Of a stretch of 64,000 bases of DNA, positions 1 through 11,900 are shown in pieces. This DNA comes from Geosiphon pyriformis. Its lineage: Eukaryota; Glomeromycota; Glomeromycetes; Archaeosporales; Geosiphonaceae. The DNA is taken from contig JAAOMT010000483.1 of assembly GCA_016748015.1 (NCBI GenBank), positions 214,739 to 278,738 on the forward strand. The letters are read 5' to 3'. The position numbers and the translations under genes were made by a program. How positions within the stretch are numbered: the first letter of the stretch is position 1; every line of letters begins with the position of its first letter. The notes beneath the pieces were generated by a model. That model was not told the DNA's origin, made no database searches, and worked only from the letters and a program-made list of their open reading frames with translations.

Positions 1-59
1 AAAACATTATTTCAATACTTTAGACAAGATTTGAAAATACTATTTGAAGCTGTTACTGC
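1..59. other. Unassigned flank left of element A
   Basis: This is AT-rich sequence before the start of the A LTR. It has no gene that I can recognise. It is probably the DNA into which A inserted and could be part of an older repeat. The four bases just before the LTR (56-59) are CTGC; those after the 3' LTR (12923-12926) are TTAT, so a target duplication is possible only if three transitions are allowed. Confidence 0.4.
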
Positions 60-114
60 TATTACCCAAGTAAAAAAACCAATCCAAAGTTATGGAGAAA
101 ACATGACTAAAAAC

Positions 115-275
115 ATGATAACATAAAATAATATAAGATAATGTAAAAAAATACAGAATAACGCATAATAACTCAGAATAACATAATACAAAACTTGATA
201 AATGTGGTATAACACAAAATAATTAGTGGAAACATAGGATAACTAATAATAACATAAAAAACAAAGTGATAACAA
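115..275 (+). repeat. U3 short tandem array, A type
   Basis: This stretch is made of degenerate copies of a roughly 10- to 20-bp unit close to AGAATAACATAATAAC. The same array occurs in the 3' LTR at about 11945-12115. It lies upstream of the TATA box, where the other LTR families carry their own unrelated arrays. Confidence 0.65.
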
Positions 276-338
276 AAATAGTAAAGCAATAGCTAGCAAA
301 AATGAAACAATAAAAAACAATTCTGTAGAACAAAAAAA

Positions 339-350
339 TATATATAAAAA
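339..350 (+). promoter_or_regulatory. TATA box of the A LTR
   Basis: TATATATAAAAA lies downstream of the tandem array. It is the likely core promoter for the element's genomic transcript, by position in the LTR and by comparison with the other families. The 3' LTR has the same motif at about 12180-12190. Confidence 0.55.
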
Positions 351-1083
351 TGAGTAGTTATAAAAGTTAGAAAAGCATTCAGACAAGAATCAATTTTCTT
401 CTTTCTTATAATTATTACATTTTACAAATATAAAGGACTTATTTAAAAACCACAAAATTATTGATACATGATCATAAATTATCTTGTGTTTGAATCAAAC
501 TAATTTTTGTTTTATACTTTTATTCCAGAACAGATGTTCTTAATATAAATGTCTTGAATTCTTAATAATCTGAACCAATTGTTCTTAATTATAGTAATTA
601 ACAATACTAATTCATCTTTCTTTATTTTATTTTATTTTTTTTATTTTTTTTTATTTTTTATTTTCTCTTGTGGAGTAGCAACATAGGAAAATTGATTGTT
701 TAATAATAGACTTTGTAATAGCCTGGTAAAAGAGAGAGGCTCTTCTTAAATTTGGATATTAATATTATCTTGATAGCTTACCAGAAGAGCAAAAAGACAC
801 CACCAGATCCTAATAACTATGCTCATTAGATCAGAAAAAATAGTTTACATTTACATACAAAACATTGCAATATCATGAAACATTTTTCTGTGCCTTATAA
901 CCAAAGAACTTTATGGGTAAATTCATAACAATTAAACAGACTTTTAGAGACTAATAACACCAATATAACAAACCAGCCTACCAAACAAAAACTCTCAAAA
1001 GCTTCTTAAAAACCCAAGTTTTGAGCACCAAATATTACTATTATACTCTACTAAGTTTATTCATAATACCACTAAAAGAAATT

Positions 1084-2600
1084 TTTGTCAATATCAACAG
1101 GCAAAAATTGACTGTCTGTTAGGCCAAACAACAGATACAGAAAAAATCAAAAAACAAATACACCAAAAATTATTAACATATTCAACAGAAATCACTACTT
1201 AAGTCATAGTTAAGACCCTTTGTATAATTAACAAAGAAATCAAAAAATACATAACACAACAGTATCCTCAAATAAAAGGAAGACAATTAGCAAAGCCCAA
1301 CTTTACAAAATTCGAGTTTAAATCTGATAATACAACAGCCACACAAGAACAAACTCAATTCATGGTCAGCAAGAAGTCAAGATTACTTTCATCAACTACT
1401 TTATTATATTATTAGACATCAAAAAGTAGAATCTTATTCAACCAACTTACAAAAACAGAAACAAAAACTCCAAGAACTCCCAGAACTCTGTATTTCTGAG
1501 ATCATAATAATAATCTTTGGACAAAATTCCTAAGAGAATACAAATTGTTATTTAGGAATCTTACTTTAACAGCCAGTTAATCCAGCAAAAGCATGTTCTT
1601 TTGGATATCACTACTAACACAGTTTTTAATAGAATTGGCAACCACTCCTATAGAAGAAACAGCCATTTTGCTACTCATTGGCCCCAACAAAAAAAAACAA
1701 CCAGTATTAGCATCTGAAGAACAATATAGTATCACACCATCAATTTCCTTAGCCTTAACCAATAAACTACCTCCAATTAATTAGAACATGACTTACCAAA
1801 ATATTGCTAGGTTTGAAAAATTTTCCAGAAAAGAAAATAACACAAATTCTTGGATTGTGGAAGCCAAGAAAGCAATTACTGCCAACAATTGGGATAATAA
1901 CAGAACAATCCAAATATTGTCTTTTTTTCTAACAAAAATGGCAGATTCATAGTATCAAAGTCTTGAAGAGAAACCAACTAACTTTGCTGCTTTCAAATTT
2001 GCTTTTTTGTGATATTTTTATAAACCTAATATACTTATCAAATTACAAAATCAGTTTAGTATAGTAAAACAGAAAGATCATAAAGCCATAACCACTTATT
2101 TTGGATGATTTAATCAAATTCTCTAACAGGTTTAGGCAATTGAAAGAGACTATTACACATACAGACAAATCCTTAATCAATTTATCAAAAGATTAAAAAG
2201 TAACATTTTACAATTAGTAAAACTTCAGCACCCAATAAACTTACAAAAAGCAATCTTTCTTGTTCATAACTTCAAATCAGCAAAACAAGAAGCCAACTAC
2301 ACTCAAGTTGTCAATTTGGCCATCAATAAAACCCGCAATATTAATGAAAAGCTTATCCAATTAAGTGAAAAATTAACTCAAAAAATTGAGGAATTTTTAG
2401 CCAGTACTACAGAAACCTATCAGCTACCCCAATGAAAAGACAACAATAACAACAAATACCAACTACAACAAAATCATCAACAACAACAACAATTCTAAAG
2501 ATCAGATCTCCATAATTGTTACTACTGTCAAAAACCTGGACATATTGCCCAGAATTGCCAAAAGAAAGTAACAGACTAAAACCAAGGAAATTAATATTAT
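1084..2600 (+). pseudogene. gag remnant of element A, with intact zinc knuckle
   Basis: This is decayed Gag. The region from about 1790 to 2435 reads, with a few stops, as the helical capsid-like segment shared by all elements here: a Trp-rich start (WIVEAKKAITANNW), then ITTYFG, QAIERDYYT and ILNQFIKRL. A Gln/Asn-rich linker follows. The CCHC zinc knuckle at 2517-2558 is complete (C-YY-C-QKPG-H-IAQN-C) and would bind the genomic RNA during packaging. Downstream the same frame continues toward the protease. The upstream part (1084-1780) is too broken to define a start. Confidence 0.7.
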
Positions 2601-2974
2601 CAACAATTAAAATATTCTCAAGTCATAAGACCACAACACTCAGCACCTCAATATTAACCACCACAGTACTTACAACAAATGTTCCAGAATTACTATTAAC
2701 CACTATCAGCAATAACTCAACCAGCATCTTAATATTAAAATTCTGTATATAGTTAACCAAAAACTTGAACAATTGACTACAATTAAGGATGATAAAACAT
2801 TAGTAAGAATTAATTACAACCTATCAATGAGCCATTCTAACCAATCAATTGTGACAATACAACATTCTAATCAATGCCAACTAAATATCCTAATCAAGTC
2901 TCATATTTTGATCTCACCAAAACTCCAAATTTTGGTAATACTACATCTTTAGAAGGGAAGAATGTAAATAAACT

Positions 2975-3520
2975 TCTTAATCTTTTAACTCTAAAAACCA
3001 TCTTAACTACCATCACTATTCTACTTGTCACCATCATAGAAGACCATACTCTGGCCACTATATTTTTTTTCAATCTTAATAATTTGAATAATATCATTGA
3101 TCTTTTTAGCAGAGTTACTATTAACCAAAACAAACCAATCATGGTGATGTATACTAATGTTTGAGTAGAAAAAATAAACATTAAATTAATATTCAACAGT
3201 AAATCTACAGATAGCATAATTACAAAACAACTTATGAATTAATTAAGTCACCAAGTGGATTAGACAGCTACTGCCCAAATTATTACAGCAGATAAAAATA
3301 CCAAGATCCTAATAAGAGAAATTGACAATTTTTTTTTCAAAATTAGCAGAATTCAAATACCTACTAAAGTTTTTGTCATGGAAGTTATTCAATATTAAGC
3401 CTTTGTAGAAAACAATTGGCTAATAAAAGCCTATGCTACTCTAGACTGAAATATACAAAAGCTTTAAATTACTTTCAAAGGACAACATGCTTGAATACTC
3501 ATAATATGCAGACACTTCCA
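2975..3520 (+). pseudogene. Retropepsin remnant of element A
   Basis: This is the aspartic protease that would process the polyprotein. The active-site region reads FNSKSTDSIIT where E has LDSGSARSII, so the catalytic Asp is Asn and the Gly is Lys. Downstream matches to the other copies are IITADKNTK, EIDNF and the ENNWL segment (GNDWL in E). It is in frame with Gag. It cannot be active as it stands. Confidence 0.65.
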
Positions 3521-3729
3521 AATAACAACCCCAAAATAATCATTAATCAAATTTAATAAACTAATTTCCCAACCAACCTTAAAAACATACCAAGTTTTTT
3601 GAACAGACAATTTTTGAACAGAGCTTCTAACAATCTCTACTTGAGAAAATAAAGAAAAAGGAAAAACTGATAAAGAACATCAGGTTCCCTTATCAATTTA
3701 CCAAATACCATATTAAAAAGATCAACTAT

Positions 3730-4345
3730 ACTAACTTCTAAAACTAATCTGTGTTGATTGTAAAAAGAAATTATCTTTAATAGATGTCTGTATTGGAGAT
3801 GACAAAGTTTGGCCAACTGCCATAAAATATTATTGTTAACTGTGTGTATTAGAAAAATTCAGATGATCAAAATAGCAGAGCAAATAGAACAATATCTTCT
3901 GTTTTATATGTAGTGAAATTCTATCTAATAAAGATCTATGGAATAACATTCCTAAAAAAGGAGGAATCTGTGATAAGTCTTGTCAGTACACCATTTTGAT
4001 TAATAACTGGATGCAAAAAAAACTTTGTTCACTGCAACATATCAACAGACAATAAACTGACTGGAGAATTATTCTTATAATAAAGAAAAAATTTGGAAAA
4101 TAGCCCTAGCAAAATGTGAAGAAGCCATTATTGAAGAAATACATACCATTAAAAATGCTTTTATAATCATCAAAAAAATAGATGACCTATTCACAAATAA
4201 CTTGGAAGTATTCTAAGACTGATACCAAGAATTGGCTCTTATCTGGGAGGAACAAAAGCAAAGCCTAACTGACTTCAATACAAAGCTGTGCAATCATTGT
4301 TTAATTTCTTGCCATTTTTAACACTGTAACAAATGTGATTTTTTA
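3730..4345 (+). pseudogene. Cysteine-rich module of element A
   Basis: A decayed cysteine-rich region lies between protease and dUTPase. It begins CVDCKKKLSLIDVC, matching the start of the same module in E and I, and continues with Cys pairs (FCFIC, then ICDKSC). A second CxxC-type group near 4290-4345 (LCNHCLISCHF) precedes the dUTPase. The spacing looks like a zinc-binding fold, but I do not recognise a named family. It has several stops. Confidence 0.55.
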
Positions 4346-4539
4346 TTCAATCTACCTCTAAGAACATTATATTCTATCACAGAATTATCAAAACCTAAAG
4401 ACAACTATAAATTAGTCACCAAGAACATGTTATTTTAAGAGCTGAATAAGGCTGTCAAAATGGAACAGTACTTTGTCTATCTTGACCTCTTTAAAAAATT
4501 GGAATTAAAATAATATAATAACAACCATGAAGAAATATG

Positions 4540-5030
4540 TCTTGAAAAAACACACAAAACTAATGCTAGTTTTGACTTAAAATACCTTGAACAATTACCT
4601 ATAGTTATAGCTTTATATTTTTTTGTAACAATAGATCTAAAAATAGTCTTGAAAATTTTTATCAGTATGATGGTACAAATCACATCTTGATTTAGTCTGG
4701 CTAAGAAAAAAATTAATATGAAAAAAGGAATTATTAATGCTAGATATATCCAGAAACATTATTAGAATATTACAAAACAATTCAGACCAACCCTACAAAA
4801 TTGAGTTACAAGAAAAAATTGCTTAAGCTATCTTTTTGCCTTTTATAAAAATACCCAAATTAACTTCAGTTACTACATATAAAGAATTAAATCTCATTGT
4901 TAAAAGAATTAATGGATTCAGATCAAGTAGAAAAGGAAACATATTCATCAATTTTATTGAAGAAAGCAGTGACCAAATAGAACTTATATACACAGACACA
5001 ATTATTTTTATCTCTCCATATTGACAATAT
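4540..5030 (+). pseudogene. dUTPase remnant of element A
   Basis: This is a decayed trimeric dUTPase domain. Motif 1 is visible as NASFDLKYL (4561-4590). Motif 3 appears as GIINARYI (about 4728-4755), with the catalytic Asp changed to Asn. The rest is frameshifted. An open stretch at 4836-5024 seems to carry the poorly conserved linker toward the RT. Confidence 0.55.
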
Positions 5031-5059
5031 ATTCTTAAAATAGAAAGAAAGATCTAAGA

Positions 5060-6250
5060 TCAAGTCATATTATTTAAAGCCAATCCAGAAATTTGCTCTT
5101 TAGCTGATATAATCAATTTGTATATACTAATCAAAGCTTATAAACATTTAAAAATTTCTATCTATAATTACACTAAAGATACTATTGAAATCCCAAAATA
5201 AATTCTTATTGGTTTCATATCCTCAAACATTCAAAATCCAAAAAAACCTCAACCTATTTCAGATTTTATGCAATTATTCTTATTTTGTAATATTACTTTA
5301 CAAGTATAGAACCTGCTAAAAAAAAGTTACTTATTTACATTAGAAGAAATCAACAAATTAAATTTGAGAAACTTAAGCACTCTATAGCAAATACAACTTA
5401 AAGTCCTTTTAAATCAGTATACCAATGTTTTTGCCAGCAAAAATGAATTTGAACACACTGATATTATTAAACACCAGATTAATATAGAAGACATGTGACT
5501 CATTAAGCAATAAGCTTATAGAATAAACCCAACAGATAACAATCTAATCAAACAGAAGGTACAACAAATGCTTGACAACAGTTTAATCAAAAAATTGTTA
5601 AGCTCTTAGTCCTCTTTAATTGTATTAGTCACAAAAAAAAATAGAAAGATAAGATTCTGCATGAACTATCAGAAACTAAATAGTATTATTTAAGAAGATA
5701 GTTATTCCACTCTTTTTATTCAAAAAATTTTAAACAATCTGGGAAATAAAAAATAATTCTCATTATTAGATTTCACCAGCAGATATTGACAAGTCAAAAT
5801 AGATTTAAAGAACAAAAAAAAAACAGCATTTACTATGTGAGATAGAAACTTTGAGTTCAACATAATGCTTTTTGGACTTTACAACATCTCTGCTATCTTT
5901 CAATAGTTAATAAATATTATGTATAAAAGAATCTTATAGAAATTAGTTATAATATATTTAGACAATACTAATGTATTTTCTGAAACCTTCAATAACCATT
6001 TACTTTACTTTCAACAGATTTTTAAGTACTTCTGGGGTGCAAAACTAAAACTTAATCTTAACAAATGCTTTTTTGGAAAAAAAAAACTGAAATTTTTAGG
6101 ACACCTAATTGGTAAAAATGAAGTCAAATCTGATTCAAACAAAGTACAAAAAGTTAGAGATTTTTCAGTTCTAACTAATTTATAAAAACTAAGAAAATTC
6201 TTAGAACTGGCTGGATACTATTGTTAATTTGTTAAAGAATTCTCAGATAT
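5060..6250 (+). pseudogene. Linker and reverse transcriptase remnant of element A
   Basis: The RT is recognisable from about 5490 to 6250, with many stops. The active-site segment reads IIYLDNTNVFS, so the second Asp of YxDD is Asn. Further on, LNLNKCFFGK, KFLGHLIGKN and FLELAGYYC match the thumb region of the other copies. The stops fall mostly at Gln or Trp positions. The first part (5060-5490) aligns with the dUTPase-RT linker of G and F. Confidence 0.7.
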
Positions 6251-6687
6251 TGCTAAATCTTTTTACCACTTATTGTCAAAACATGTGCTGTACTTCTGGA
6301 AAAAAAAACAGTAAGAAGCATTTGATTACTTTAAACAATAATTGATTACAGCACCAATTTTGATCTACTCCAACTTCAACAAAAGATTTATAATTGCAAC
6401 AGATGTTTTAAAAAACACATTAGAAGTAGTTCTGTCTCAAATCAGACCAAACAACAGAAAACATCCAATTACATATACTAGTCATAACACAAATTCAGCA
6501 AAAAAAATATACAGTACAACAAATTTGGAATATCTTGTCATCTATTGAGTTATATACACATAAAAATACTATCTTAGCCAACTATTTGACATATATAATA
6601 ATCATAAAAGGCTTATTTGGTTACTTAACAAACCACAACCAAAAAGAAAATATGTGTGATGGAGTACTTATTTGTAACAATTTCTAT
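6250..6687 (+). pseudogene. RNase H remnant of element A (5' part)
   Basis: RNase H remnant, open from 6342 to 6548. It reads APILIYSNFNKRF, IIATDVLKN, EVVLSQIRP, then TYTSHN and LEYLVIY. The ATD aspartate is kept here, unlike in E. The domain is cut at 6687 by insertion of B and resumes at 9581. The joined reading resembles the uninterrupted copies in F and D. Confidence 0.7.
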
Positions 6688-7625
6688 TGTTACAGGTGAA
6701 TATTTGGGATCTTAAATTAAATAACAAATCTGTAACTTGGTGTTCTATTGGTATATTGGTGATATCAGTGATCTAAAGGTTTTATCAATCTGAAGGTTTT
6801 GGGTGGAATTCTTTGTATAATGAACAGAGCTTTGATGATTGTTCTATCAGTAATCTCTTGGAATCACAATTTCTTTAAATTTTTTTCTTAGCATGATAAC
6901 TGGTAATCTGACAGAGATGCTCTTTTGGTAAGCTATCCTTAAATTTTTAAATTCTTAATCCTATACCCTTCTTTTGGGGTCTTTTACCAGACTATCCTTG
7001 ATGTTAATAATTCAATGCTTAATCCTTAATTAATTAGTATACAACAATAAAATCAAAGAAATAAAAAAAATAAAAAAATAAAAAAATAAGCCAAGGCAAT
7101 TTGCAAATTAGTATCCCATCAATAGTTGTGATTAAGAGCTATTGTTTTAGTGTTATTAAGTATCAATTGCTATCAACATGAAATGTTGATAGTGGAAAAT
7201 GAATTTGAGATAGTGAATAATTATTTTATTGATTTGGAAGGTTGCTTAGATTAAATCTAAACTGAGAGGTCTAAACTAAAAGAAGGGTTTTTTTTTTGTA
7301 TTTTTAATAATTATGATTTGTAAGTCTAATTGATTTTGTTAGTCTAATTGACTCTGTAAATCAATTAACTCGAAGTCTTCTTGACTAATTTTCTAACTTC
7401 TAATACTACTGCTATATATATATAATTGAGACTCCTCAATTTCTCAATTTTTTACACCAGAAATTTTGGAATTTCTGGAATCCTGCAATTCCTTTGAAAA
7501 AAATCCTGGAATTCTGAAATCCTGTAATTCCTTATATGAGAATTCTGAAATTCCACATTTATTACATCTACTTCTGATTGGCTAATTTTATATGCTAATA
7601 TACTTTTTATATTTTATAAGTAACA
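6688..7625 (-). repeat. 3' LTR of element B
   Basis: This 938-bp LTR reads TGTTACAGGTGA at its left end and ends GTAACA at 7620-7625. It contains the hairpin near 7170-7192, a TATA box (7413-7424) and a GGAATTCC-type array (about 7435-7560), in that order from left to right because the element is on the minus strand. Confidence 0.85.
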
Positions 7626-8194
7626 TTATTCCCTTCTTTAATATTGAGCTCCTGTAAAATCTTCTAAATTTCTCTTTTGTATCAATTTTGTTGCTGTAAT
7701 TTCTATTGCTATTTTTTAAATCTAATTTTTATATGTGACTGGGTTTTTAACTATAGTGGTCTGTTCAGAATATCCAAGTTTAAACCTTGTATCTGTATTA
7801 TATGTATGTTTAAACATAATGCCCTTATTATTATCACTAAATTGAATTAATTCCTGCTCTGTTGTAAGATCTAGAAGTATGATAGATTGTTTAGTGTTTG
7901 AAGTGGAGTTTGAATTGTTGTTGGTGAAGTTTGAATTGTCATTGTCATTAATGGAGTTTGAATTGTTGTCATCATCAGCAAAGTTTGAATTGGAATTATG
8001 TTCTGATTCTGATTTCTATTTGTTCTCGCTAATTGGCTCTTCTTCAAATATATGACACATGGGAGTGAATTGTGACTACATTCCAATATTCTGACTCAGA
8101 ACTGTCAGGTGAGTTTTGCTAATTTATTGGTACTATGAAAATTAGATTTTATTGGGCTATTGGAGATAAGTTTTCTTGTAAGATAGTGGTATTT

Positions 8195-8535
8195 GGAATT
8201 TATCAAACTTTGAATGTTTGGGTTTTTGAATAATTCCTGGAGTTTGAATTGCTAGAGATTTAACAAGTTTTATTAATGGTAAGTTTCTTTATATGATAGC
8301 AGAGTTAGAATTATTGGGTTTCAAATGTTTGGGTTTTTTTAATGATTGGGTCTTGAATAATTGGAGTTTTAATGAGTTTATTAAAAGTAAGTTTCAAATG
8401 TTTGGGGTTTTAATAATCAGGTCTTAAATATTCGGAGTTTTAATTTAACAATTTTTATCAAAGGTAAGTTTCAAATATTTGGGGTTTTAACATTTATGTT
8501 TTGAATAATCAGAGTTTTAATTTAACAAGTTTTTC
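8195..8535 (-). repeat. About 77-bp tandem repeat inside element B
   Basis: Three to four imperfect copies of a roughly 77-bp unit follow each other. On the plus strand each contains GTAAGTTTCAAATGTTTGGG followed by a GGAGTTTTAAT segment. It lies where Gag should be. The sequence resembles the stretch of Gag repeating 'CCAAACATTC' and 'AAACTCCA' motifs in F (about 17790-17820), so it may be an expanded Gag linker. Confidence 0.6.
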
Positions 8536-8651
8536 AAAGATAATGCTAAAATAAGAATTTTGCAAATTCTAAGTAATTTTTCCTTGTTTTCTCTTGGTCT
8601 GTTACTTTCCTGCATAGTTGTTGCTGGTGCTGATTTTCTGTTGGATTATAC

Positions 8652-8668
8652 CTCACAGGGAGCACCAA
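8652..8668 (-). other. Primer-binding site of element B
   Basis: Two bases inside the LTR end, the minus strand reads TGGTGCTCCCTGTGAGG. It starts with TGG as expected for pairing with a tRNA ending in CCA. The same position reads TGGTGCTCTCTGTGAGG in I and TGGTGCTCTCCTATAGA in E. I cannot name the tRNA from the sequence alone. Confidence 0.6.
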
Positions 8669-8669
8669 A

Positions 8670-9580
8670 TGTTACAGATGATTATTTGGGATCTCAAATC
8701 AAATAACAAACCTGTAACTTGGTGCTCTATTGGTATATTAGTGATATCAGTGATTTAAAGATTTTATCAGTCTAAAGGTTTTGGGTGGAGTTCTTTGTAT
8801 AATGGACAGAGCTTCAATAATTGTTCTATTAGTAGCCTCCTAGAATCACAATTCTGTTAAATTTTTTTCTTAGCATGGTGGCTGGTAATCTGGCAAAGAT
8901 GCCTTTCTGGTAAGCTATCTTTAAATTCTTAATCCTATACCCTTCCTTTAGGATCTTTTATCAGGCTATCCTCAATGTCAATAATTCAGCACTTAATTCT
9001 TAATTAATTAGTATACAACAATAAAATCAAAGAAATAAAAGAAATAAAAAAATAAAAAAATAAGCCAAGACAATTTGCAAGTTAGTATCCCATTAATAGT
9101 CATAATCAAGAGCTATTGTTCCAATATGGTTAAGTATCAATTGCTATCAACATGAAATGTTAATAGTGGAAAGTGAATTTGAGATAGTAAATAATTATTT
9201 TATTGATTTGGAAAGTTGCTTAGATTAAATCTAAATTAAGAGGTCTAAACTAAAAGGGTTTTTTTTTTATATTTTTAATAATTATGATTTGTAAGTCTAA
9301 TTGATTCTGTTAATCTAATTAACTCTGTAAATTAATTGACTCAGAGTCTCTTTGACTAATTTTCTAACTTCTGATACTATTGCTATATATATATAATTAA
9401 GATTCCTCAATTCCTCAATTCTTCACATTAGGAATTCTGAAATTTCTGGAATCCTGCAATTTCTTTGAGAGGAATCCTGTAATTCCTCATACAAGAATCT
9501 TGAAATTTCACATTTACTATGTCTACTTCTAATTGGTTAATTTTATATGCTAATATACTTCCTATATTCTATAAGTAACA
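8670..9580 (-). repeat. 5' LTR of element B
   Basis: This 911-bp LTR begins TGTTACAGATGA and ends GTAACA at 9575-9580. Its U5 end pairs with the primer-binding site: the arms are 8660-8677 and 8712-8727. A TATA box lies near 9384-9395, followed by the GGAATTCC-type array (about 9405-9520), which is upstream of it on the minus strand. Confidence 0.85.
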
Positions 9581-10990
9581 CCATACAAAGTTTATTATAA
9601 GAAAGAATTTAAGAATGCCAATGCTAACAGCTTGTCGAAAATAACACAAATCTAGCCTCAAACTTATGAATACAACTATTTATCAGCAATTACATTAGTA
9701 CTTATTAACACTTCAGTTCAAGAAGATATTATCTTAACAAGAACAGAGTATTATATAAAAACAAGCTCAAAAATACTTTATTTAAAATAATCAACTATAT
9801 TATCAAGAATATTAAAACTGTACCACTTCACAACAGATTATAAAAAACAATGAAAAAGAAACTATTTTACATAATATACATTTTGACCCAACTGCAAAAC
9901 ACTTCAACAAAAATGCTACTCTAAAAAAAATCATAAACTGATATTATTGGCCAATGATATATAAAAATATTTTTGAATACATGCTTAATTGTGATTTCTG
10001 CCAAAGAAGAGAAGGAACAAAATTAATAGAACCACTTCAACCCATTTCAGTTGAAAACTCATTTGATAGAATCAGAATCAATTTGATCAGTTCTTTTTTA
10101 ATTACATCCAAAAAAAATTGTTACATAGCTGTAGCAATAGATTATTTTATCAAGTGATTAGAAGCCAAAACAATTCAAGTGGCTAATGCTAAAACAGCAG
10201 CCAAGTTTGTATATCAAGATCTAATCTGCTGTTATAGATACTTAAAAGAATTGTTATCTAACTAAAAAACACATTTTGTTAATAATATGCTAATTAAACT
10301 AAGTCAACAGTTTGAAATAAAATAACCCTTATTACTACTCTATTACTCACAAACAAATAGACTAGTAGAACAATTTAATCAAACACTGTGTAAAGCATTA
10401 GCAAAAATAAGTTACAAAAATGCACAAGAATAGGACTTATTTATACCTTCTGTATTATTTGCATACCAAATATTAAAACAAAATACTACCCAGTTTACAT
10501 CATTTAAATTAGTCTACAAAAGGAAAGCTATTTTACTTATTAAACAAAAAATATCTTCTTTTCCAACAGAAACAATTACTAAAGAAAATTTTGAAACTAT
10601 CATATGCCAAAAAACATAATAGCTTATGGAAATATTAAAAAATAATTATAGAATAGCAGCTAACAATATTAATAAAGCTCAAAAATAACAGAAAGAAAGA
10701 TATAATAATCGCCTATCTAACCAATCAATTGAATTCAAAATTGAAAACCAAATACTGTTATGTTGTATAAAGACTAAAAAACAGTAGAGTGGAAAGTTTA
10801 ATCCAAAGTAAGATGGTTTATTTCACATACATGAAGTTTTAGACAATAAAACTTACAAATTAAAATTGGAAGACAGAATTTTAAAGAAAGTAGTACATGG
10901 AAATCAGTTGAAAATTTATTATACAAACCAAAAAACATTGTTATTTATATCACAACTAAGAACACAGATTCTATTAATTAAACCAGAAAA
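9581..10990 (+). pseudogene. RNase H end and integrase remnant of element A
   Basis: A resumes here after B. The integrase zinc finger lies at about 9890-10010: the first His pair is damaged (KHFNKNA) but CDFC is kept. The core reads DRIRINLIS, where the first catalytic Asp is Asn, then DYFIK, THFVNN and RLVEQFNQTL, which keeps the catalytic Glu. FIPSVLFAYQ and a C-terminal GPY/F-like segment (KTKKQ, HIHEVLDNKTYKLKLEDRIL) follow. Several TAA and TAG stops break it. Confidence 0.75.
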
Positions 10991-11129
10991 TATACTACAA
11001 GATTTGAAACCAATCATCATCATCAAAATATAATCAACATATGACTATTTAATTGGAAAATTTAAGTATATATAACAGCCAAAACAGTAAAAATAAATCA
11101 ATAAAACTTGCAATATAAATCTTTTAAAT

Positions 11130-11895
11130 CAAATTTTACAACTTTCAAAACAACTATTTAACACAATTTAACAATCTACCACTCAAATAAAAATCACAAT
11201 TGATAAAAAAGAGATACAATACAAAAACAGGAGCAGAAAAGGGGTGAACAAAAGTTCAATTAGAACTGAATAATCTCATTTCTATAAACAATCTCTTATT
11301 CTAGTAATTAGTGCTTTACACAAAAATCAAGGAAAAAAAAAAGAAAAAAAGAAAAAAAAAGATATGTTATAAAAAACACTTGACACAAATAAGAAGAAGA
11401 AGAAGGTAACAGAAATAGATATGTGTTGAATGAAACTCAAAAAATTAAAAAAGTTTTTAGCAGACTAATATTAGAACCAGTAATAAGAAAATGAACACCA
11501 GAAAACTCCAGAATGTGGAAAGAAAAATTTTTACTAGTATATTGGTTCTATAAGATTAGTGAACAACTAAAATTGAGTACACTATACAAAAACCACAACT
11601 GTCAAACATTCAACAAAGTGGCTCTTAAACAAATAAAAAAATTTATAGGAAAAAGCAACCTAACACTAAATTACAAAGCAGCATATCACTTATACTTAGC
11701 ATTTAAATATTGTTTAGCCATATTACTAAACAGCTTATTAACAACCATTACAGTCAAAAATGTAAAATGAATGATGAATAATCAATTTAAAGATTTACAA
11801 AAAGCAATACTCAATGCTATAATCGAATACTATACAAAGAACACAGATTTTACAGATGCATATGATTTCACAAAAGCTCAATTCTAAAAGAGAGA
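11130..11895 (+). pseudogene. Third ORF remnant of element A
   Basis: This lies between the integrase end and the 3' LTR. It shows the conserved pattern of the third ORF: an early ITIDKKEIQYKN segment (compare ITINQQTIRY in H), then the open part at 11513-11770 with AAYHLYLAFKYCLAILLNS and TITV. It ends near the polypurine tract (AAAAGAGAGAGATAA, 11887-11900). Function unknown. Confidence 0.5.
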
Positions 11896-11900
11896 GATAA

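Larger units (their letters stand above)
60..1068 (+). repeat. 5' LTR of element A
   Basis: This 1009-bp repeat matches 11901-12922 throughout. It begins TATTACCC, probably a decayed TGTTACCC, and ends ATAATA where the 3' copy has ATAACA. It holds a tandem array (about 115-275), a TATA box (339-350) and a T-rich tract (about 620-665). A motif resembling GAGCACCAAGTTAC of the other LTRs lies near the end (about 1024-1040). Confidence 0.85.
7626..8669 (-). pseudogene. Internal remnant of element B
   Basis: Read on the minus strand it holds, in order: the primer-binding site and Gag leader (8669-8540); a tandem array (see 8195-8535); the Asn/Ser-rich linker before the dUTPase (about 8090-7870); a fragment around dUTPase motif 1 (about 7860-7740); and the last bases of the third ORF with the polypurine tract (7650-7626). 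Protease, cysteine-rich module, RT, RNase H and integrase are missing. The small open stretch at 7871-8086 is part of the linker and not a gene. Confidence 0.7.
6688..9580 (-). mobile_element. Element B: 2.9-kb internally deleted derivative nested in A
   Basis: B has two complete LTRs (6688-7625 and 8670-9580) around only 1044 bp of internal DNA. It is in reverse orientation relative to A. It keeps the primer-binding site, a polypurine tract and scraps of the normal gene order, but no protein gene. Flanks are CTAT (6684-6687) and CCAT (9581-9584), a 4-bp duplication with one transition. Its LTRs belong to the same subfamily as G and H. Such elements can move only with proteins from a relative, unless the deletions happened after insertion. 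Confidence 0.85.
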
